A stretch of DNA of 64,000 nt from FEN-1219 sp963744305 (GCA_963744305.1 CAVUTF010000016.1:81116-145115), one strand, 5' to 3'. Counted from the first letter of the stretch, positions 36,390-45,882 are shown. The notes: generated from the letters alone by a model not told the origin. Numbers and translations: made by a program.

Positions 36390-37536
36390 CTAATGCGACT
36401 CTTGGTAGTGGCGCTTTAACAGGTCGTCGCCGAAGTCGCCGGCACGGCTGCGCCAAACTGCGTGGATGTGATTGCCGTTGCCCTGTGCGTTGTCGTACTC
36501 GTAGAGAAAGTCGGCGCCTTGGATCCGGTAGTAGTGCGGTTGCTTGCGCTGGAGTGAGCCGATCCACGCGAAGCTGAGCTCGTTCAGATCGATCTGTGCC
36601 CAATATTGGGCCGCGATTTCCGGCCGATACGTGCCCAGCACCTCCTGCAGCAGCGCGGCGACGAGTGCGCGTTGGTCGCGATTCAGCTCCGCGACCGGTA
36701 TGCCGTCGGGCACGAGATCGTCGCGCCAGCTCTCCCAGGTGTCCGGCTCCTTCATGATGTTGCTCGCGATCAGATCCCAGGGCGTGTTGTCGGCGTAGAC
36801 GAAGCCGAACTTCGCCGCGTCTGCGTTGAATTTCGGATCGCCCATGAGAATGGCCTTGGCGCGCTGCGCGGGTGCAAGCGAGGTGACGAGCTCCCGCGCG
36901 AGATCTTCCTCGACACGCAGCACGCGCAAGCCGGCTAAAGGCCCGAACCCGACTTCCGCCGGATCGGCTCCTAGGAACATCGGGGTCGCCGACACGCCGC
37001 CGTCCGGCACCACGGACACATTGAGTGACACGTGGTGCCCCTCGAACCGCCATCCCCAGGGCTGCTCGGCGGACGGATCGCCGAACAGCGCGACCGTGTA
37101 ATCTTCGACGCCGCGCGGAAAGCCTGTGGCGGAAGTCGGTTGAAGAACATACTCCAACTGCATGATATTGATAATTTTATGATAGCCGCTCGCGCTGAGC
37201 GCAGACCACAACAGCTCCTGCGCGAGCGCGCGGTGCTTCGTGTGCATGAGGTCGAGCTTGAGACCCGCGCGATCGCGCGGCCAATACGACCAATCGCGCT
37301 TCACGGGGCTGTCGGCCGGGAACAGCAACAGGTCCTCCATCGAGTATTGGCGCAGCGCTTCGGAGAACTCGGGATCGCCGCGAACCGACGCGAGCAACGC
37401 CTCGGCGGCGGCGAGCATGCGTGCGGTCGTCTCCGCTCGCGCGGCCGAGGTCTTCCTCGGCGGCGCGATCGGCTCGTTGTGCGAGCGCCGATGCGGCGAG
37501 TGCGCAGGCGCAGCAAGCTAGCAGGGTTCTGATCAT
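36390..37536 (-). CDS. DUF3500 secreted protein (frameshifted near N-terminus)
   Basis: About 380 residues. ATG 37536 gives a signal peptide (MIRTLLACCACALAASALAQ); one frame change near 37440 leads to ARMLAAAEALLASVRGDPEF. DUF3500 landmarks: LFPADSPVKRDWSYWPRDRA, LKLDLMHTKHRALAQELLWS, IINIMQLEYVLQ, GWRFEGHHVSLNVSVVPDGG and HYYRIQGADFLYEYDNAQGN with the following NHIHAVWR. Two His-rich spots (EGHHVS and NHIHAVW) may bind metal. Function unknown. It is divergent from the porin. Confidence 0.88.
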
Positions 37537-37584
37537 ATGCACACCTTTATGAACATATGTTTGCGGCGATTTTTGTAACCGCGA

Positions 37585-37612
37585 TGTCACGCCGAAGTCA
37601 CCGGCGTGTGAC
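37585..37612. promoter_or_regulatory. Candidate operator in the porin / DUF3500 divergent region
   Basis: TGTCAC and AGTCAC are repeated with an 11-base period (37585 and 37596), similar in spacing to Pho-box half sites. GTCACGCCG and CGGCGTGTGAC also form a near-palindrome around AAGTCAC. Phosphate control would fit an OprO/P-type porin but is a guess. Confidence 0.3.
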
Positions 37613-37706
37613 TGCACGGCGACCGACATCGTCACCGGCTCTCACTAGCATACACGTCGAGCTAGGCCCGTCACGTATCCCGCGAGCTCGCATCAATGGG
37701 ACGGCG

Positions 37707-38963
37707 ATGAATAGCAGGACACGACGCCTCACGACGTGGACCAAATTCGCAGTTGCGGCCGCGTGGCTTGTCAGCGCAGCGACGCATGCCCAACAGCAGG
37801 CTGGAATACAAGCAGGAGCAGAAGGCTTTACGTTGAGCTCCGCCGACAAAGCCTGGACGCTGCGACTGCGCGCACTCTTGCAAGTGGACGGCAGGGTATT
37901 TGGGGACGACTCAGCGCCGAATGAAGACAATGAATGGTTGTTACGGCGCGTGCGGCCGACGCTCGAGGGCACATTCGGCGACCGTGTTGCGTTTCGCCTG
38001 ATGCCGGACTTCGGCGGCGGCCAGAGCGAAGTGCCCGACGCATGGGTTGACGTCGATCTCGGCGAAGGCGGGCTCGTGCTACGCGTTGGCAAATTCAAGC
38101 CGCCAGTTGGCCTGGAGCGATTGCGTTCCGCCAATCACCTCCAGCTAATCGAGCGGTCGATCGTGACGGAGCTCGTCCCGCGTCGTGACATCGGTGTGCA
38201 GCTGTCCGGCGGTAGCGATCGCTTGAGCTGGGCCACGGGATTTTTCAACGGGGTGGTCGACGGTAGCGCCGCCGACGAGGACACGGACGGAAAACAGGAT
38301 TTTGCGGGACGACTCTTCTCCCACCCGTTTGCTGGCGAAGGCCGGAATGGTCCGCTTTCGGGCCTAGGCGTTGGCGTAGCCGTCACTTATGGTGGCACCA
38401 ATGGCTCGGTCACGGATCCGCTGCTGCCGGGTTATCGGTCACCGGGGCAAAACACGGTGTTCAGCTATCGACTGGGGGCGGAAGGAACGTTCGCCGACGG
38501 CGACCGTCTGCGCGTAACGCCGCAGTTCTATTGGTATCGGGGTTCGTTTGGTCTGATGGGCGAAGCGGTCAGAGTCAGTCAGGATGTGCACCGCATAGGC
38601 AGCGGTTTCGACCGAGCCGCAACGCTCGACCACGAGGCGTGGCAGCTCACGGGTAACTGGTTCTTGACTGGAGAGGCGGCCGGCTATCGCGACCCGGATG
38701 GCGTCCGCGCGATCGAGCTCGTTGCAAGGGTCAGCGGGCTCGACGCAGATCCGGACAGTTTCACTGAGGGCGCCGCTTCGTTCGCTAATCCGTTGACTGC
38801 AGTGCGGCAGGCGGACACATGGGCTGCCGGCGTCAACTGGTATCCGATGGCAGGCATCAAGGCCTCCGTGAACTATCAACATACCTCGTTCAAGGGCGGC
38901 GCTCCAGGTGGCGATCGTCCGGACGAAAAAGTTCTGCTAGCGCGCTTGCAGCTCTATTTCTGA
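37707..38963 (+). CDS. OprO/OprP-type porin
   Basis: 418 residues. Signal peptide (TKFAVAAAWLVSAATHAQ), then LRLRALLQVDGRVFGDD, WLLRRVRPTLEGTFGDRVAF, RLMPDFGGGQSEVPDAWVDV and VGKFKPPVGLERLRSANHLQ, which are hallmark strands of the phosphate-selective porin family. The final strand VLLARLQLYF ends with Phe, the outer-membrane insertion signal. Trimeric anion channel in known relatives. Intact. Confidence 0.93.
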   Translation: MNSRTRRLTTWTKFAVAAAWLVSAATHAQQQAGIQAGAEGFTLSSADKAWTLRLRALLQVDGRVFGDDSAPNEDNEWLLRRVRPTLEGTFGDRVAFRLMPDFGGGQSEVPDAWVDVDLGEGGLVLRVGKFKPPVGLERLRSANHLQLIERSIVTELVPRRDIGVQLSGGSDRLSWATGFFNGVVDGSAADEDTDGKQDFAGRLFSHPFAGEGRNGPLSGLGVGVAVTYGGTNGSVTDPLLPGYRSPGQNTVFSYRLGAEGTFADGDRLRVTPQFYWYRGSFGLMGEAVRVSQDVHRIGSGFDRAATLDHEAWQLTGNWFLTGEAAGYRDPDGVRAIELVARVSGLDADPDSFTEGAASFANPLTAVRQADTWAAGVNWYPMAGIKASVNYQHTSFKGGAPGGDRPDEKVLLARLQLYF

Positions 38964-38970
38964 CGTCGCG

Positions 38971-39158
38971 CTACTGCTCCTTGCGACGGAGGACGAGCTT
39001 CACAACGACAAACAGCACGCCGCCGGCGCCGAGTCCCACCAGGCTCGAGATCACGAGCGCCTGGGCCACTGGCAGCTCCTCGACAACGGAGCCCGTGATC
39101 ATCCCGACGACACCCGCGAAGACGAGCGCCACGCAGTTCAGAAACAATTGCTCTTCAT
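38971..39158 (-). CDS. Two-helix small membrane protein beside a bacteriocin-like peptide (frameshifted)
   Basis: ATG 39158 follows a GGGGAGGA site but runs only seven codons before TGA. If one base is restored near 39145, the product is about 62 residues with two membrane helices, LFLNCVALVFAGVVGMITG and ALVISSLVGLGAGGVLFVVV, a short EELPVAQ turn and a basic tail (KLVLRRKEQ). It follows the peptide gene on the same strand after a strong hairpin. Size and topology resemble small immunity proteins of class II bacteriocins; this is inference, as no family was recognised. It ends seven bases from the convergent porin stop. Confidence 0.6.
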
Positions 39159-39173
39159 GATCATTCCTCCCCA

Positions 39174-39202
39174 GAGTGGCGGCGCTCGCGGCGCCGCCAC
39201 TC
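39174..39202 (-). terminator. Intercistronic hairpin (12-bp perfect stem)
   Basis: GAGTGGCGGCGC and GCGCCGCCACTC pair perfectly around five bases, starting ten bases after the peptide stop and ending 15 bases before the next start. There is no T-run, so it is more likely an attenuator or RNA stabiliser than a full terminator. Confidence 0.7.
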
Positions 39203-39211
39203 GGTCGCCGT

Positions 39212-39444
39212 TTAGAAGACGTACTCCTGCACCATATCGCTGATCAGGTAACCTGCCGCGCCGAGCAGCGCTCCGCTGATAGCGCCGACCGGAGCGGTGA
39301 CACCACCGGGGACGGCCCCGGCCATGCCGCCGATGATCGCGCCCGTTATCATTGCGCCCCCGATCCCTCCCACGTCCACGCGCCCCCAACGAGCGCTGCT
39401 TCCTCGAGCGTGAGCTCCCTGATATCCGCAAGATTGCCGTCCAT
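39212..39444 (-). CDS. Double-glycine-leader bacteriocin-like peptide precursor (frameshifted)
   Basis: GGAGGA site, then ATG 39444. Leader MDGNLADIRELTLEEAALVGG ends in Gly-Gly, the cleavage mark for C39-peptidase ABC exporters. As read, the frame stops after 31 codons. Adding one G to the five-G run (39383-39387 on the plus strand) yields a 77-residue precursor whose 56-residue mature part is glycine-rich with GxxxG helices: VDVGGIGGAMITGAIIGG, MAGAVPGGVTAPVG, ISGALLGAAGYLISDMVQEY, ending VF. This matches class II (two-peptide or microcin-like) bacteriocins. No C39 transporter is within the window. A quorum or adhesion role is possible too. Confidence 0.75.
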
Positions 39445-39570
39445 TGTTGCTCCTCCATGTGCCATTGGCTCCGTGTGAGCCGCCGAAATCCGTGACTTTC
39501 CGTCGACGTCATTGGAGCGCAACTCATGCCCGACGCGCACGCCGGATTTCCGGGCGATTCGTGCGCAAAC

Positions 39571-40923
39571 TCAACTCCGGACGCGCTTGTACGCGGTCAA
39601 TCCGAGCATGAGGCCGACGTCGCCCCGCCGCGGCTCGTGAAAAAACCCGACGGAAAGTGTCGGTAGCGGCGACCGCAGGACGAGCGCGCCGTCGTCGTCG
39701 AGAACGAGCTCCACCGTGAGGCTCTCCTGCACGCCATCGCGCCCGATCGTGCAGATCAGCCGCTCCTTGTCGTAAGCGGCCGTGACGAAGCCGCCGCCGG
39801 GCCCTCGATACACGCCGGGCAGCTCGTCGAGGCGCAAGCCGCAAGGATCGCGCTCGCGCGGCGGGGATTGAGGGCTGAGATCGCGGCACACCGCGTCGAC
39901 GATGAAGTCGCGCAGGTATGGCAAAGTCGCGTTCAAACCGACAGCGACGCTGAGGCGGCTGCGAGAGTCGAACCGCACGGCCGAGCACTGGCCGTGCGTG
40001 ACGCCGCTGTTGCCGTGGAAACCGTCGCGAAGCCGCGCAGCGCCCAATGCGTAGGCGACGGGGAGCCATTCGCTCAACGGACCCCCGGCCGTCGGCGGCA
40101 ACCGCACTTGCGGCGTTTCGAGGAGCCGTTGCGTCTCGCGCGAGACCGGGTTCGCGCCGGAGCGCACACCGACCACCGCTTCCGCGATGGTCAGGAGATC
40201 CGCCACCGACAACGTGTACTCGGGGAACGCCGCGAGCCAAAGCGCGCTCGGACGCGGCACATCGACGACGCGTGCGAATCGGCCGGATGCAGGATCGAGC
40301 TCGTGCCGCCCCGCGCAGCCGCGCTCGGCGTAGCGCGTCGTAGGCGTGCCCGGCCGGATTCCCAACGGCTCGAGCACCGTTTCACGGATGAGCGCGACGC
40401 CGGCTCGGCCCGTAATGCGCCTGATGATCTCGCCGAGCAAAACGGACTCCGTGTGCTCGTAGCTGAACACCGCGCCCGGCGCAAACATCTGCGGCGCGCG
40501 TTCGAGATAGGCAACCAATGATTGCCACGTGAGTGCGCGAATCTGCGGATCTAGGACCCGCGTTCCGCAGTAGCCGCTCGTGTGCGAGAGCAGGTGCGCG
40601 ACCAGCACGGTTCTGCCGTGCACGCAATCCTTGAGCTCCGGCAGGTACTCACGAAGCGGCGCCTCGAGCGCGAGCGCTGCTGAGCGCTGCAGCTCGAGCG
40701 CCACGATGGCGAGCAGCAGCTTCGTGACGCAGCCGAGATGAAATCCGTCGTCGATTGCGAGCGGGGGCGCCTCGTCGACGACTCGTGTGCCGGCTTCGGC
40801 ATGGACGCGAGCGCCGCCGATGCTGACCGCCACCGCGACCCCGGGCACGCCGGTCTCCGCGCGAATGCGGGCGACGAACTCCGGGAGCGTCTCGCGTAAC
40901 CGCTCGCACGATATGGGATGCAT
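39571..40923 (-). CDS. Beta-lactamase-fold (S12-type) hydrolase with Cys in place of the nucleophile Ser
   Basis: 450 residues, no signal peptide. The N-terminal part (LPEFVARIRAETGVPGVAVA) and later LLSHTSGYCG, EYLPELKDC, FSYEHTESVLLGEIIRRITG and GNSGVTHG follow the class C / peptidase S12 layout. The SxxK motif reads GCVTKLLLA: Cys replaces Ser while Lys is kept; the YxN motif is YEH. The C-terminal ~100 residues form an extra domain (LPGVYRGPGGGFVTAAYDKE). ATG 40923 follows GGAGG. It lies 127 bases upstream of the peptide gene on the same strand. It may process peptides or be a binding protein. Confidence 0.83.
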   Translation of the reverse strand: MHPISCERLRETLPEFVARIRAETGVPGVAVAVSIGGARVHAEAGTRVVDEAPPLAIDDGFHLGCVTKLLLAIVALELQRSAALALEAPLREYLPELKDCVHGRTVLVAHLLSHTSGYCGTRVLDPQIRALTWQSLVAYLERAPQMFAPGAVFSYEHTESVLLGEIIRRITGRAGVALIRETVLEPLGIRPGTPTTRYAERGCAGRHELDPASGRFARVVDVPRPSALWLAAFPEYTLSVADLLTIAEAVVGVRSGANPVSRETQRLLETPQVRLPPTAGGPLSEWLPVAYALGAARLRDGFHGNSGVTHGQCSAVRFDSRSRLSVAVGLNATLPYLRDFIVDAVCRDLSPQSPPRERDPCGLRLDELPGVYRGPGGGFVTAAYDKERLICTIGRDGVQESLTVELVLDDDGALVLRSPLPTLSVGFFHEPRRGDVGLMLGLTAYKRVRS

Positions 40924-41048
40924 CGACGAGCCTCCGACATCCTTGTGCGGAAAACCAGCCGCGATCATTTCAGGGCATGCCTCTGCGCAAGTGCAGCCCA
41001 CATTTCTCTGCGAATCGGCGAGATTACGTACGGCGCTCGTGTGGCATC

Positions 41049-42915
41049 ATGCGACGCATGCTTTCCGACAAGGTGCACTCACCGGCCGGTCCGGCGGACG
41101 ACCGCGTGCGCCGTTTGTTGCGCGACGTTTTTGGCTATGCCGAATTCCGCGGCCCGCAGCATGCCATCATCGACGCGGCGCTCGCCGGACGGGATTCGCT
41201 CGTGCTAATGCCGACCGGCGGCGGCAAGTCGCTGTGCTATCAGATTCCGGCGCTGCTGCGTGGCGGCGTCGGCCTCGTCGTGTCGCCGCTGATCGCGCTG
41301 ATGGAGGATCAGGTGAGCGCGCTCCGCGAGCTGGGCTAAGCGGCTGCGTTCTTGAATTCGACACTCGACCGCACGGCGCAGCAGGAAGTGATCGGCGCTT
41401 TGCAGCGCGGCCGGCTCGAGCTGCTGTACATCGCTCCGGAGCGGCTGCTGCAAGAGCAAACTCAGGCGCTGCTGCGTGGCGTGAGACTTTCGATCATCGC
41501 GATCGACGAAGCGCACTGCGTATCGCAGTGGGGCCACGACTTCCGCGCGAGTATCTCGGCCTACACGAGCTCAAGCAGTGGTTCCCCGGCGTGCCGCGCA
41601 TGGCGTTGACGGCCACGGCTACGTTGCCGACGCGCGAGGAGATCGTCGACGCGGCTCGAGCTCAAGAGCCCGCGATGTGTTCGTGAGCAGCTTCGACCGG
41701 CCGAACATCCGCTATGCCGTGCATGCGAAGACCGACGCACGTCGCCAGCTTGCGCAGTTCCTGCGCAAGCCACCGCGACGAGGCGGGCATCGTCTACTGC
41801 TTGTCGCGCAACAAGGTCGAGAGCGACGGCGGAGTGGCTGCGCGAGCAGGGCTACGACGCGCTGCCGTATCACGCGGGGCTGCCGGCCGACGACGCGCGC
41901 CGAGCATCAACGCCGTTTCCTCAGCCGACGATGCGAGTGATCATCGTCGCGACGATCGCGTTCGGCATGGGGATCGACAAGCCCGACGTCCGCTTCGTCG
42001 CGCACCTCGATCTGCCGAAGAGCATCGAGTCCTACTACCAGGAGACGGGCCGCGCGGGCCGCGACGGCGAGCCCGCGGAGGCGTGGATGGTCTACGGCCT
42101 GCAAGACGTCGTGCAGCTCGCGCAGTTCGTCGACCAATCCGAGGCCGACGAGCAGCACAAGCGCCACGAGCGCGCACAAGCTCGACGCGCTGCTCGGCTG
42201 GTGCGAGGTCACCGAATGTCGCCGGCGACCGCTGCTCGAGTACTTCGGCGAGGAGCGCGGCCCGTGCCTGCGGCAATTGCGACAATTGCCTGCAGCCGCC
42301 AGCGACTTGGGACGGCACGCAGGCCGCGCAGCAAGCTCTGTCCGCCGTCTACCGCACCGGGCAGGCATTCGGCGCCGCGCACGTCGTCGACGTGCTGCTC
42401 GGCAACGCTACCGAAAAAGTCGCGCGGCATCGGCACGAGCGCGCTCAGTCGTGTTCGGCATCGGCACGGACTTCCGGCGGCGGCGTGGCGATCGTTGATT
42501 CGGCAGTTGCTGGTGCAGGGATACCTGCGCGTCGACTACGAAGGCTACGGGGCTCTCGAGTTGACCGAGCGAGCCGGCCGCTGCTGCGCGGCGAGGTGAC
42601 GGTGCGCTGCGCGAGGACACGAAGCAGCCCGTCGCGCGCCCGCAAGGCGCGCCGCCCCGAAGACGGCGCTCGCCGAAGAGCACGAGCCGCTGTGGGAGGC
42701 GCTGCGCGAATGCCGAAGGCTCTCGCCGCCGAGCAGACTTGCCGCCGTACGTGATCTTTCACGATGCGACGTTGCTGCAGATGGCGGCAGCTCGGCCGGA
42801 CGAGCGCGCAGCGCTGCTCACGATCGGCGGCGTCGGCCAGGCGAAGCTCGAGCGTTACGGCGAAAGATTTCTTGAGGTGCATACGAAGCGCGGCTCGCAC
42901 GCGCTCGGCCATTGA
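41049..42915 (+). CDS. recQ: ATP-dependent DNA helicase RecQ (multiply frameshifted)
   Basis: Unwinds DNA 3' to 5' in repair. Motifs across frames: RGPQHAIIDAALAGRDSLVL, Walker A MPTGGGKSLCYQIPALL, Walker B with IAIDEAHCVSQWGHDFR, ALTATATLPTREEIVD, IVYCLSRNKVES, VIIVATIAFGMGIDKPDVRF and YYQETGRAGRDGEP. The zinc site region is CGNCDNCLQPP. The C-terminal HRDC-like part has DERAALLTIGGVGQAKLERY. At least eight indels interrupt the frame. The length, about 620 residues, is normal. The start could also be ATG 41058. Confidence 0.9.
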
Positions 42916-42972
42916 CGCTCTCGACGGGCCGACCCTATGCTGGTTCGAGGCATGAGATTAAGGGTTGGCAGA

Positions 42973-43703
42973 ATGCGAAGCGCGAGATTCGGCTTGGGCT
43001 TGTTGTGGTCGTTGAGCGGCGCATTGCTCGGCGGCGTGGCGTTCCCGGCCGAGCATCCGGACTTCACGGGCGTTTGGGGCAACTACCGCGATCCTGCAGC
43101 GCCGCCCGGACGCGGCGGCGGCGGGTCGGCGCGCCCGTGCCCTGCCGCTGCGCCCCGAGGCCAAGCCAAGGTCGACGAATATCGTGCGTTGGTCGCGCCC
43201 ACGCGGCGATACGCCCGGCGGCTTTTGCCTTGGCACCGGCATGCCGGGCGCGATGCTCGGCTCCGGCGGTTATCCGATGGAGATCGTGCAGCACGACGAT
43301 CTGATCATCGTCGTGTACGAAGCGCATGCCGAAATCCGCAGAATCTACATCACCGCGCGCGCGAAGGAAGGAGATCTCTTCCCGGATCGCAACGGCTACT
43401 CGATCGGTCGCTGGGATGGCGACAAGCTGATCGTCGAGACCACGCATCTGAAGGAAGCCGTGGATCAGGCGCGCTATCCGCACAGCGATGAGGCGAAGAT
43501 CGTGGAGGAGTACACGCTCGTCACGAACGAGGACGGCAGAAGGTGCTGACTTCGAGCATGACGATGACCGATCCCACGTTCTACACGGAGCCGATCACGG
43601 CCGAGAAGAAGTGGCGTTCCTAGCCCGGAGTGCGCCTGCTTCCCTACGAGTGCAACGAGCCCGCGTGGGACGAGCATCTCGAAGAGTTGCGCAACCAGGG
43701 GTA
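42973..43703 (+). CDS. Secreted GxSxGxWDGDKLIV-family protein (frameshifted)
   Basis: Signal peptide RSARFGLGLLWSLSGALLGG; ATG 42952 is an alternative start. The body is of the WGNYRDP, GYPMEIVQHDDLIIVVYEAH, RRIYITARAKEGD, NGYSIGRWDGDKLIVETTHL type, the same module as at 1014, 9142 and 59251. After indels near 43140, 43195 and 43545 it continues TSSMTMTDPTFYTEPITAEK; a TAG at about 43621 interrupts before GVRLLPYECNEPAWDEHLEE. It could be read-through of an error or a recent nonsense change. It precedes a DUF6152 gene, the reverse of the order at 8.7-9.8 kb. Confidence 0.72.
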
Positions 43704-43730
43704 GAGTCGCGAGATTGGCGGAGCTGGATC

Positions 43731-44094
43731 ATGAAGAAGCTATCGATTTGCGCTCTGCTCGCGATTGTCGCGAGTGCACCGCTGGTCTCCAACGCGCATC
43801 ACTCGGCCGCGCGTTTCGATCTCTCGATCCGCGACAACTACGGTGACCGGAATCGTCAAGGAGTTCAAGGCCGCGAATCCCCATACGAAAATCGTGCTCG
43901 AAGTCACGGACGAAAAGGGCACGCGCGACATAGAGTTCGAAGGCCATAGCCGCAACAACTACTATCGCGGCGGTTGGCGCGACGGCATGGTGAAACTCGG
44001 CGACAAGATCACGCTGCAGTCTGCGCCGACCCGCGACGGCAGCGACGGCGGCTACGCGCTCGGCGTGATCGCGGCGGACGGCACGAAGTTTTAG
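43731..44094 (+). CDS. DUF6152-type secreted small protein (frameshifted)
   Basis: Signal peptide (KLSICALLAIVASAPLVSNA) and the HHSAARFDLSIRDN opening, then after one indel near 43840 TVTGIVKEFKAANPHTKIVL, DIEFEGHSRNNYYRGGWRDG and YALGVIAADGTKF. About 120 residues. The pairing with the preceding secreted gene mirrors the arrangement at 8.7-9.8 kb and the fusions at 58-61 kb. Confidence 0.82.
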
Positions 44095-44170
44095 CCACAG
44101 GTTTGCGGCTGCATGCGCGAGAGTGTCGCGCGTGGCCTACGCCTCGAGGTCCGGAGGCTGCCTCATCAGC

Positions 44171-44884
44171 ATGGACTCGATCCTCAAGATCGCCAGCGTC
44201 ACCGGAGTGGACTTGGAGCTCAAGCTCGCGGGCCCGGGTGCGCGCAGCTACGCGTTCATCGTCGACTGGCACATACGGCTGCTCATCGCGCTTGCCTGGC
44301 TCATCCTCGGCATGCTCGCAGTCGCCGGCTCGTTTCGAATGCTCGCGCCAGGCGAAGAGAGATTTGCGGCGTTCATGTACGTCGTCGTGCTGCCGAGCGC
44401 CGCGATCTACTTGTTGTATCACCCCGTGCTCGAGGTGCTGATGCGCGGTCAAACTCCGGGCAAGCGGATCGCGGGCGTCCGGATAGTCGCATCCCGGCAT
44501 GGCGGCGCGCCCGGCATCGGCGCGCTCTTGATCCGCAACATTTTCCGCTTGCTCGACTCGTTGCCGCTCGCTTATGCGATCGGCCTCGCGACGACGTTGG
44601 TGACGAAGCACGCGGTGCGGATCGGCGACATCGCGGCCGGCACCGTGCTGATCTACGACGAGCCGCAGAGCCGGGAGCTGTTCGACGAGCTCGGTGCTCC
44701 GGCCGTGCAGCGGCTCGGTCTGGAGCAAGCGCTCGTCGCCCGCGACCTCTTGAACCGCTGGTCGGAGCTCGGTGCGACGGCGCGCGCGCGGCTCGCGCGG
44801 CAATTGCTCACAAAGCATGCCGTCGACGTTGCCTCTACCACTGACGCGGAGCTCGAGTCCAAGCTCAAGGAGCTCTTGGCTTGA
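44171..44884 (+). CDS. RDD family membrane protein
   Basis: About 237 residues. The RDD domain opens LAGPGARSYAFIVDWHIRLL, with the usual Arg and Asp, then LLIALAWLILGMLAVAG, FMYVVVLPSAAIYLLYHPVL, RGQTPGKRIAGVRIV and RNIFRLLDSLPLAYAIGLAT. ATG 44171 is preferred because similarity begins at DSILKIASVTGVDLELKL. The TGA overlaps the next start (TTGA). Part of a MoxR/DUF58-type membrane locus. Confidence 0.9.
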   Translation: MDSILKIASVTGVDLELKLAGPGARSYAFIVDWHIRLLIALAWLILGMLAVAGSFRMLAPGEERFAAFMYVVVLPSAAIYLLYHPVLEVLMRGQTPGKRIAGVRIVASRHGGAPGIGALLIRNIFRLLDSLPLAYAIGLATTLVTKHAVRIGDIAAGTVLIYDEPQSRELFDELGAPAVQRLGLEQALVARDLLNRWSELGATARARLARQLLTKHAVDVASTTDAELESKLKELLA

Positions 44885-45882
44885 GCGCGCCGCCGCGGAG
44901 CGCTACCGCGAAGTGGTTCGACGAGCGCCTCCCCGCGTGGCGTGCGATCGCGGATAGCCTCACCCAAATCGAGCGCGGCAAGTCGGCGCCGCCGGAACAT
45001 GTGCTTGCCGCGGTGCGGTCCTATCCCGAGATCGCGCGTGATCTTGCAATCGCCCGCAACGCATCCCCGAGCGGTTCGCTAACGAAGTATCTCGAGCGCG
45101 TCTACTCGCAGCTGCACCGCTCGATCTTCCGCTCTCCCGACCGAGTCGGCCGCACGATCCGACTCGCGTTCGAGCGCGACGCGCCCGCGGTCGCGAAAGC
45201 TCTGCGCTGGCACATTCTGGCCGTTGCGGCTCTGTTCTTCGGGGCCGCGGCAGCCGGCGCCTGGCTCGTCGCGTCGCATCCCGAGCTTGCGGCGTTGTTC
45301 GCATCCGAGGAGATGATCGACAAAGTGATGCGCGGCGAGCTTTGGACCGACGGCCTGCTCAACGTGATTCCGTCGTCGTTGCTGGCCGTGCAGATCTTCA
45401 CGAACAACATCGCCGTGTCGTTGTTCGCGCTGTGCCTCGGTGTGTTGTACGGGCTCGGGACGATCTACATCATCGGCATGAACGGGATGATGCTCGGCGG
45501 CGTGTTTGCGTTTACGGCGCAGCACGGCATGGCGAAGCGGCTGTTCGAGTTCGTCTGCGCGCACGGTTTCGTCGAGCTCAGCGTGATCTTCATCGCGGGC
45601 GCGGTCGGCGCGTCGCTTGGCGAGGCACTCGCGCGGCCGGGGCACTTGAGCCGCGCGGCGGCATTTCATGCGGCCACCGCGCGCGGCGCGCGGCTGATGT
45701 TCGTCTGCGTCGTGTTCTTGGTCGGCGCCGGCGTGATCGAGGGCTTCGTGTCGCCTAACCCAGGCGTGCCGCTGGCCGCGCGGCTCGCGATCGGGCTCGC
45801 CTACCTTACGTTGTTCGTGTTGGTGCTCACCGGCGCGCTCGGGCGCTGGGCGCGCGCGCGCCCGCTGAGCGACCGCGACTAA
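44881..45882 (+). CDS. Stage II sporulation protein M-like (DUF95) membrane protein
   Basis: 333 residues; TTG start overlaps the RDD stop. N-terminal cytoplasmic helices (TKYLERVYSQLHRSIFR) precede five or six membrane segments, including ILAVAALFFGAAAAGAWLVA, VSLFALCLGVLYGLGTIYII and MFVCVVFLVGAGVIEGFV. The motif FTNNIAVSLFAL and GMNGMMLGG are typical. Despite the name, relatives occur in non-sporulating bacteria next to RDD, MoxR and DUF58 genes. Its stop shares bases with that of the convergent DUF58 gene. Confidence 0.9.
   Translation: MSAPPRSATAKWFDERLPAWRAIADSLTQIERGKSAPPEHVLAAVRSYPEIARDLAIARNASPSGSLTKYLERVYSQLHRSIFRSPDRVGRTIRLAFERDAPAVAKALRWHILAVAALFFGAAAAGAWLVASHPELAALFASEEMIDKVMRGELWTDGLLNVIPSSLLAVQIFTNNIAVSLFALCLGVLYGLGTIYIIGMNGMMLGGVFAFTAQHGMAKRLFEFVCAHGFVELSVIFIAGAVGASLGEALARPGHLSRAAAFHAATARGARLMFVCVVFLVGAGVIEGFVSPNPGVPLAARLAIGLAYLTLFVLVLTGALGRWARARPLSDRD

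Noticed and set aside
37585..37612. Firm Pho-box call before the porin
   Set aside because: Only the 11-base spacing and partial half sites match; it is kept as a low-confidence feature.
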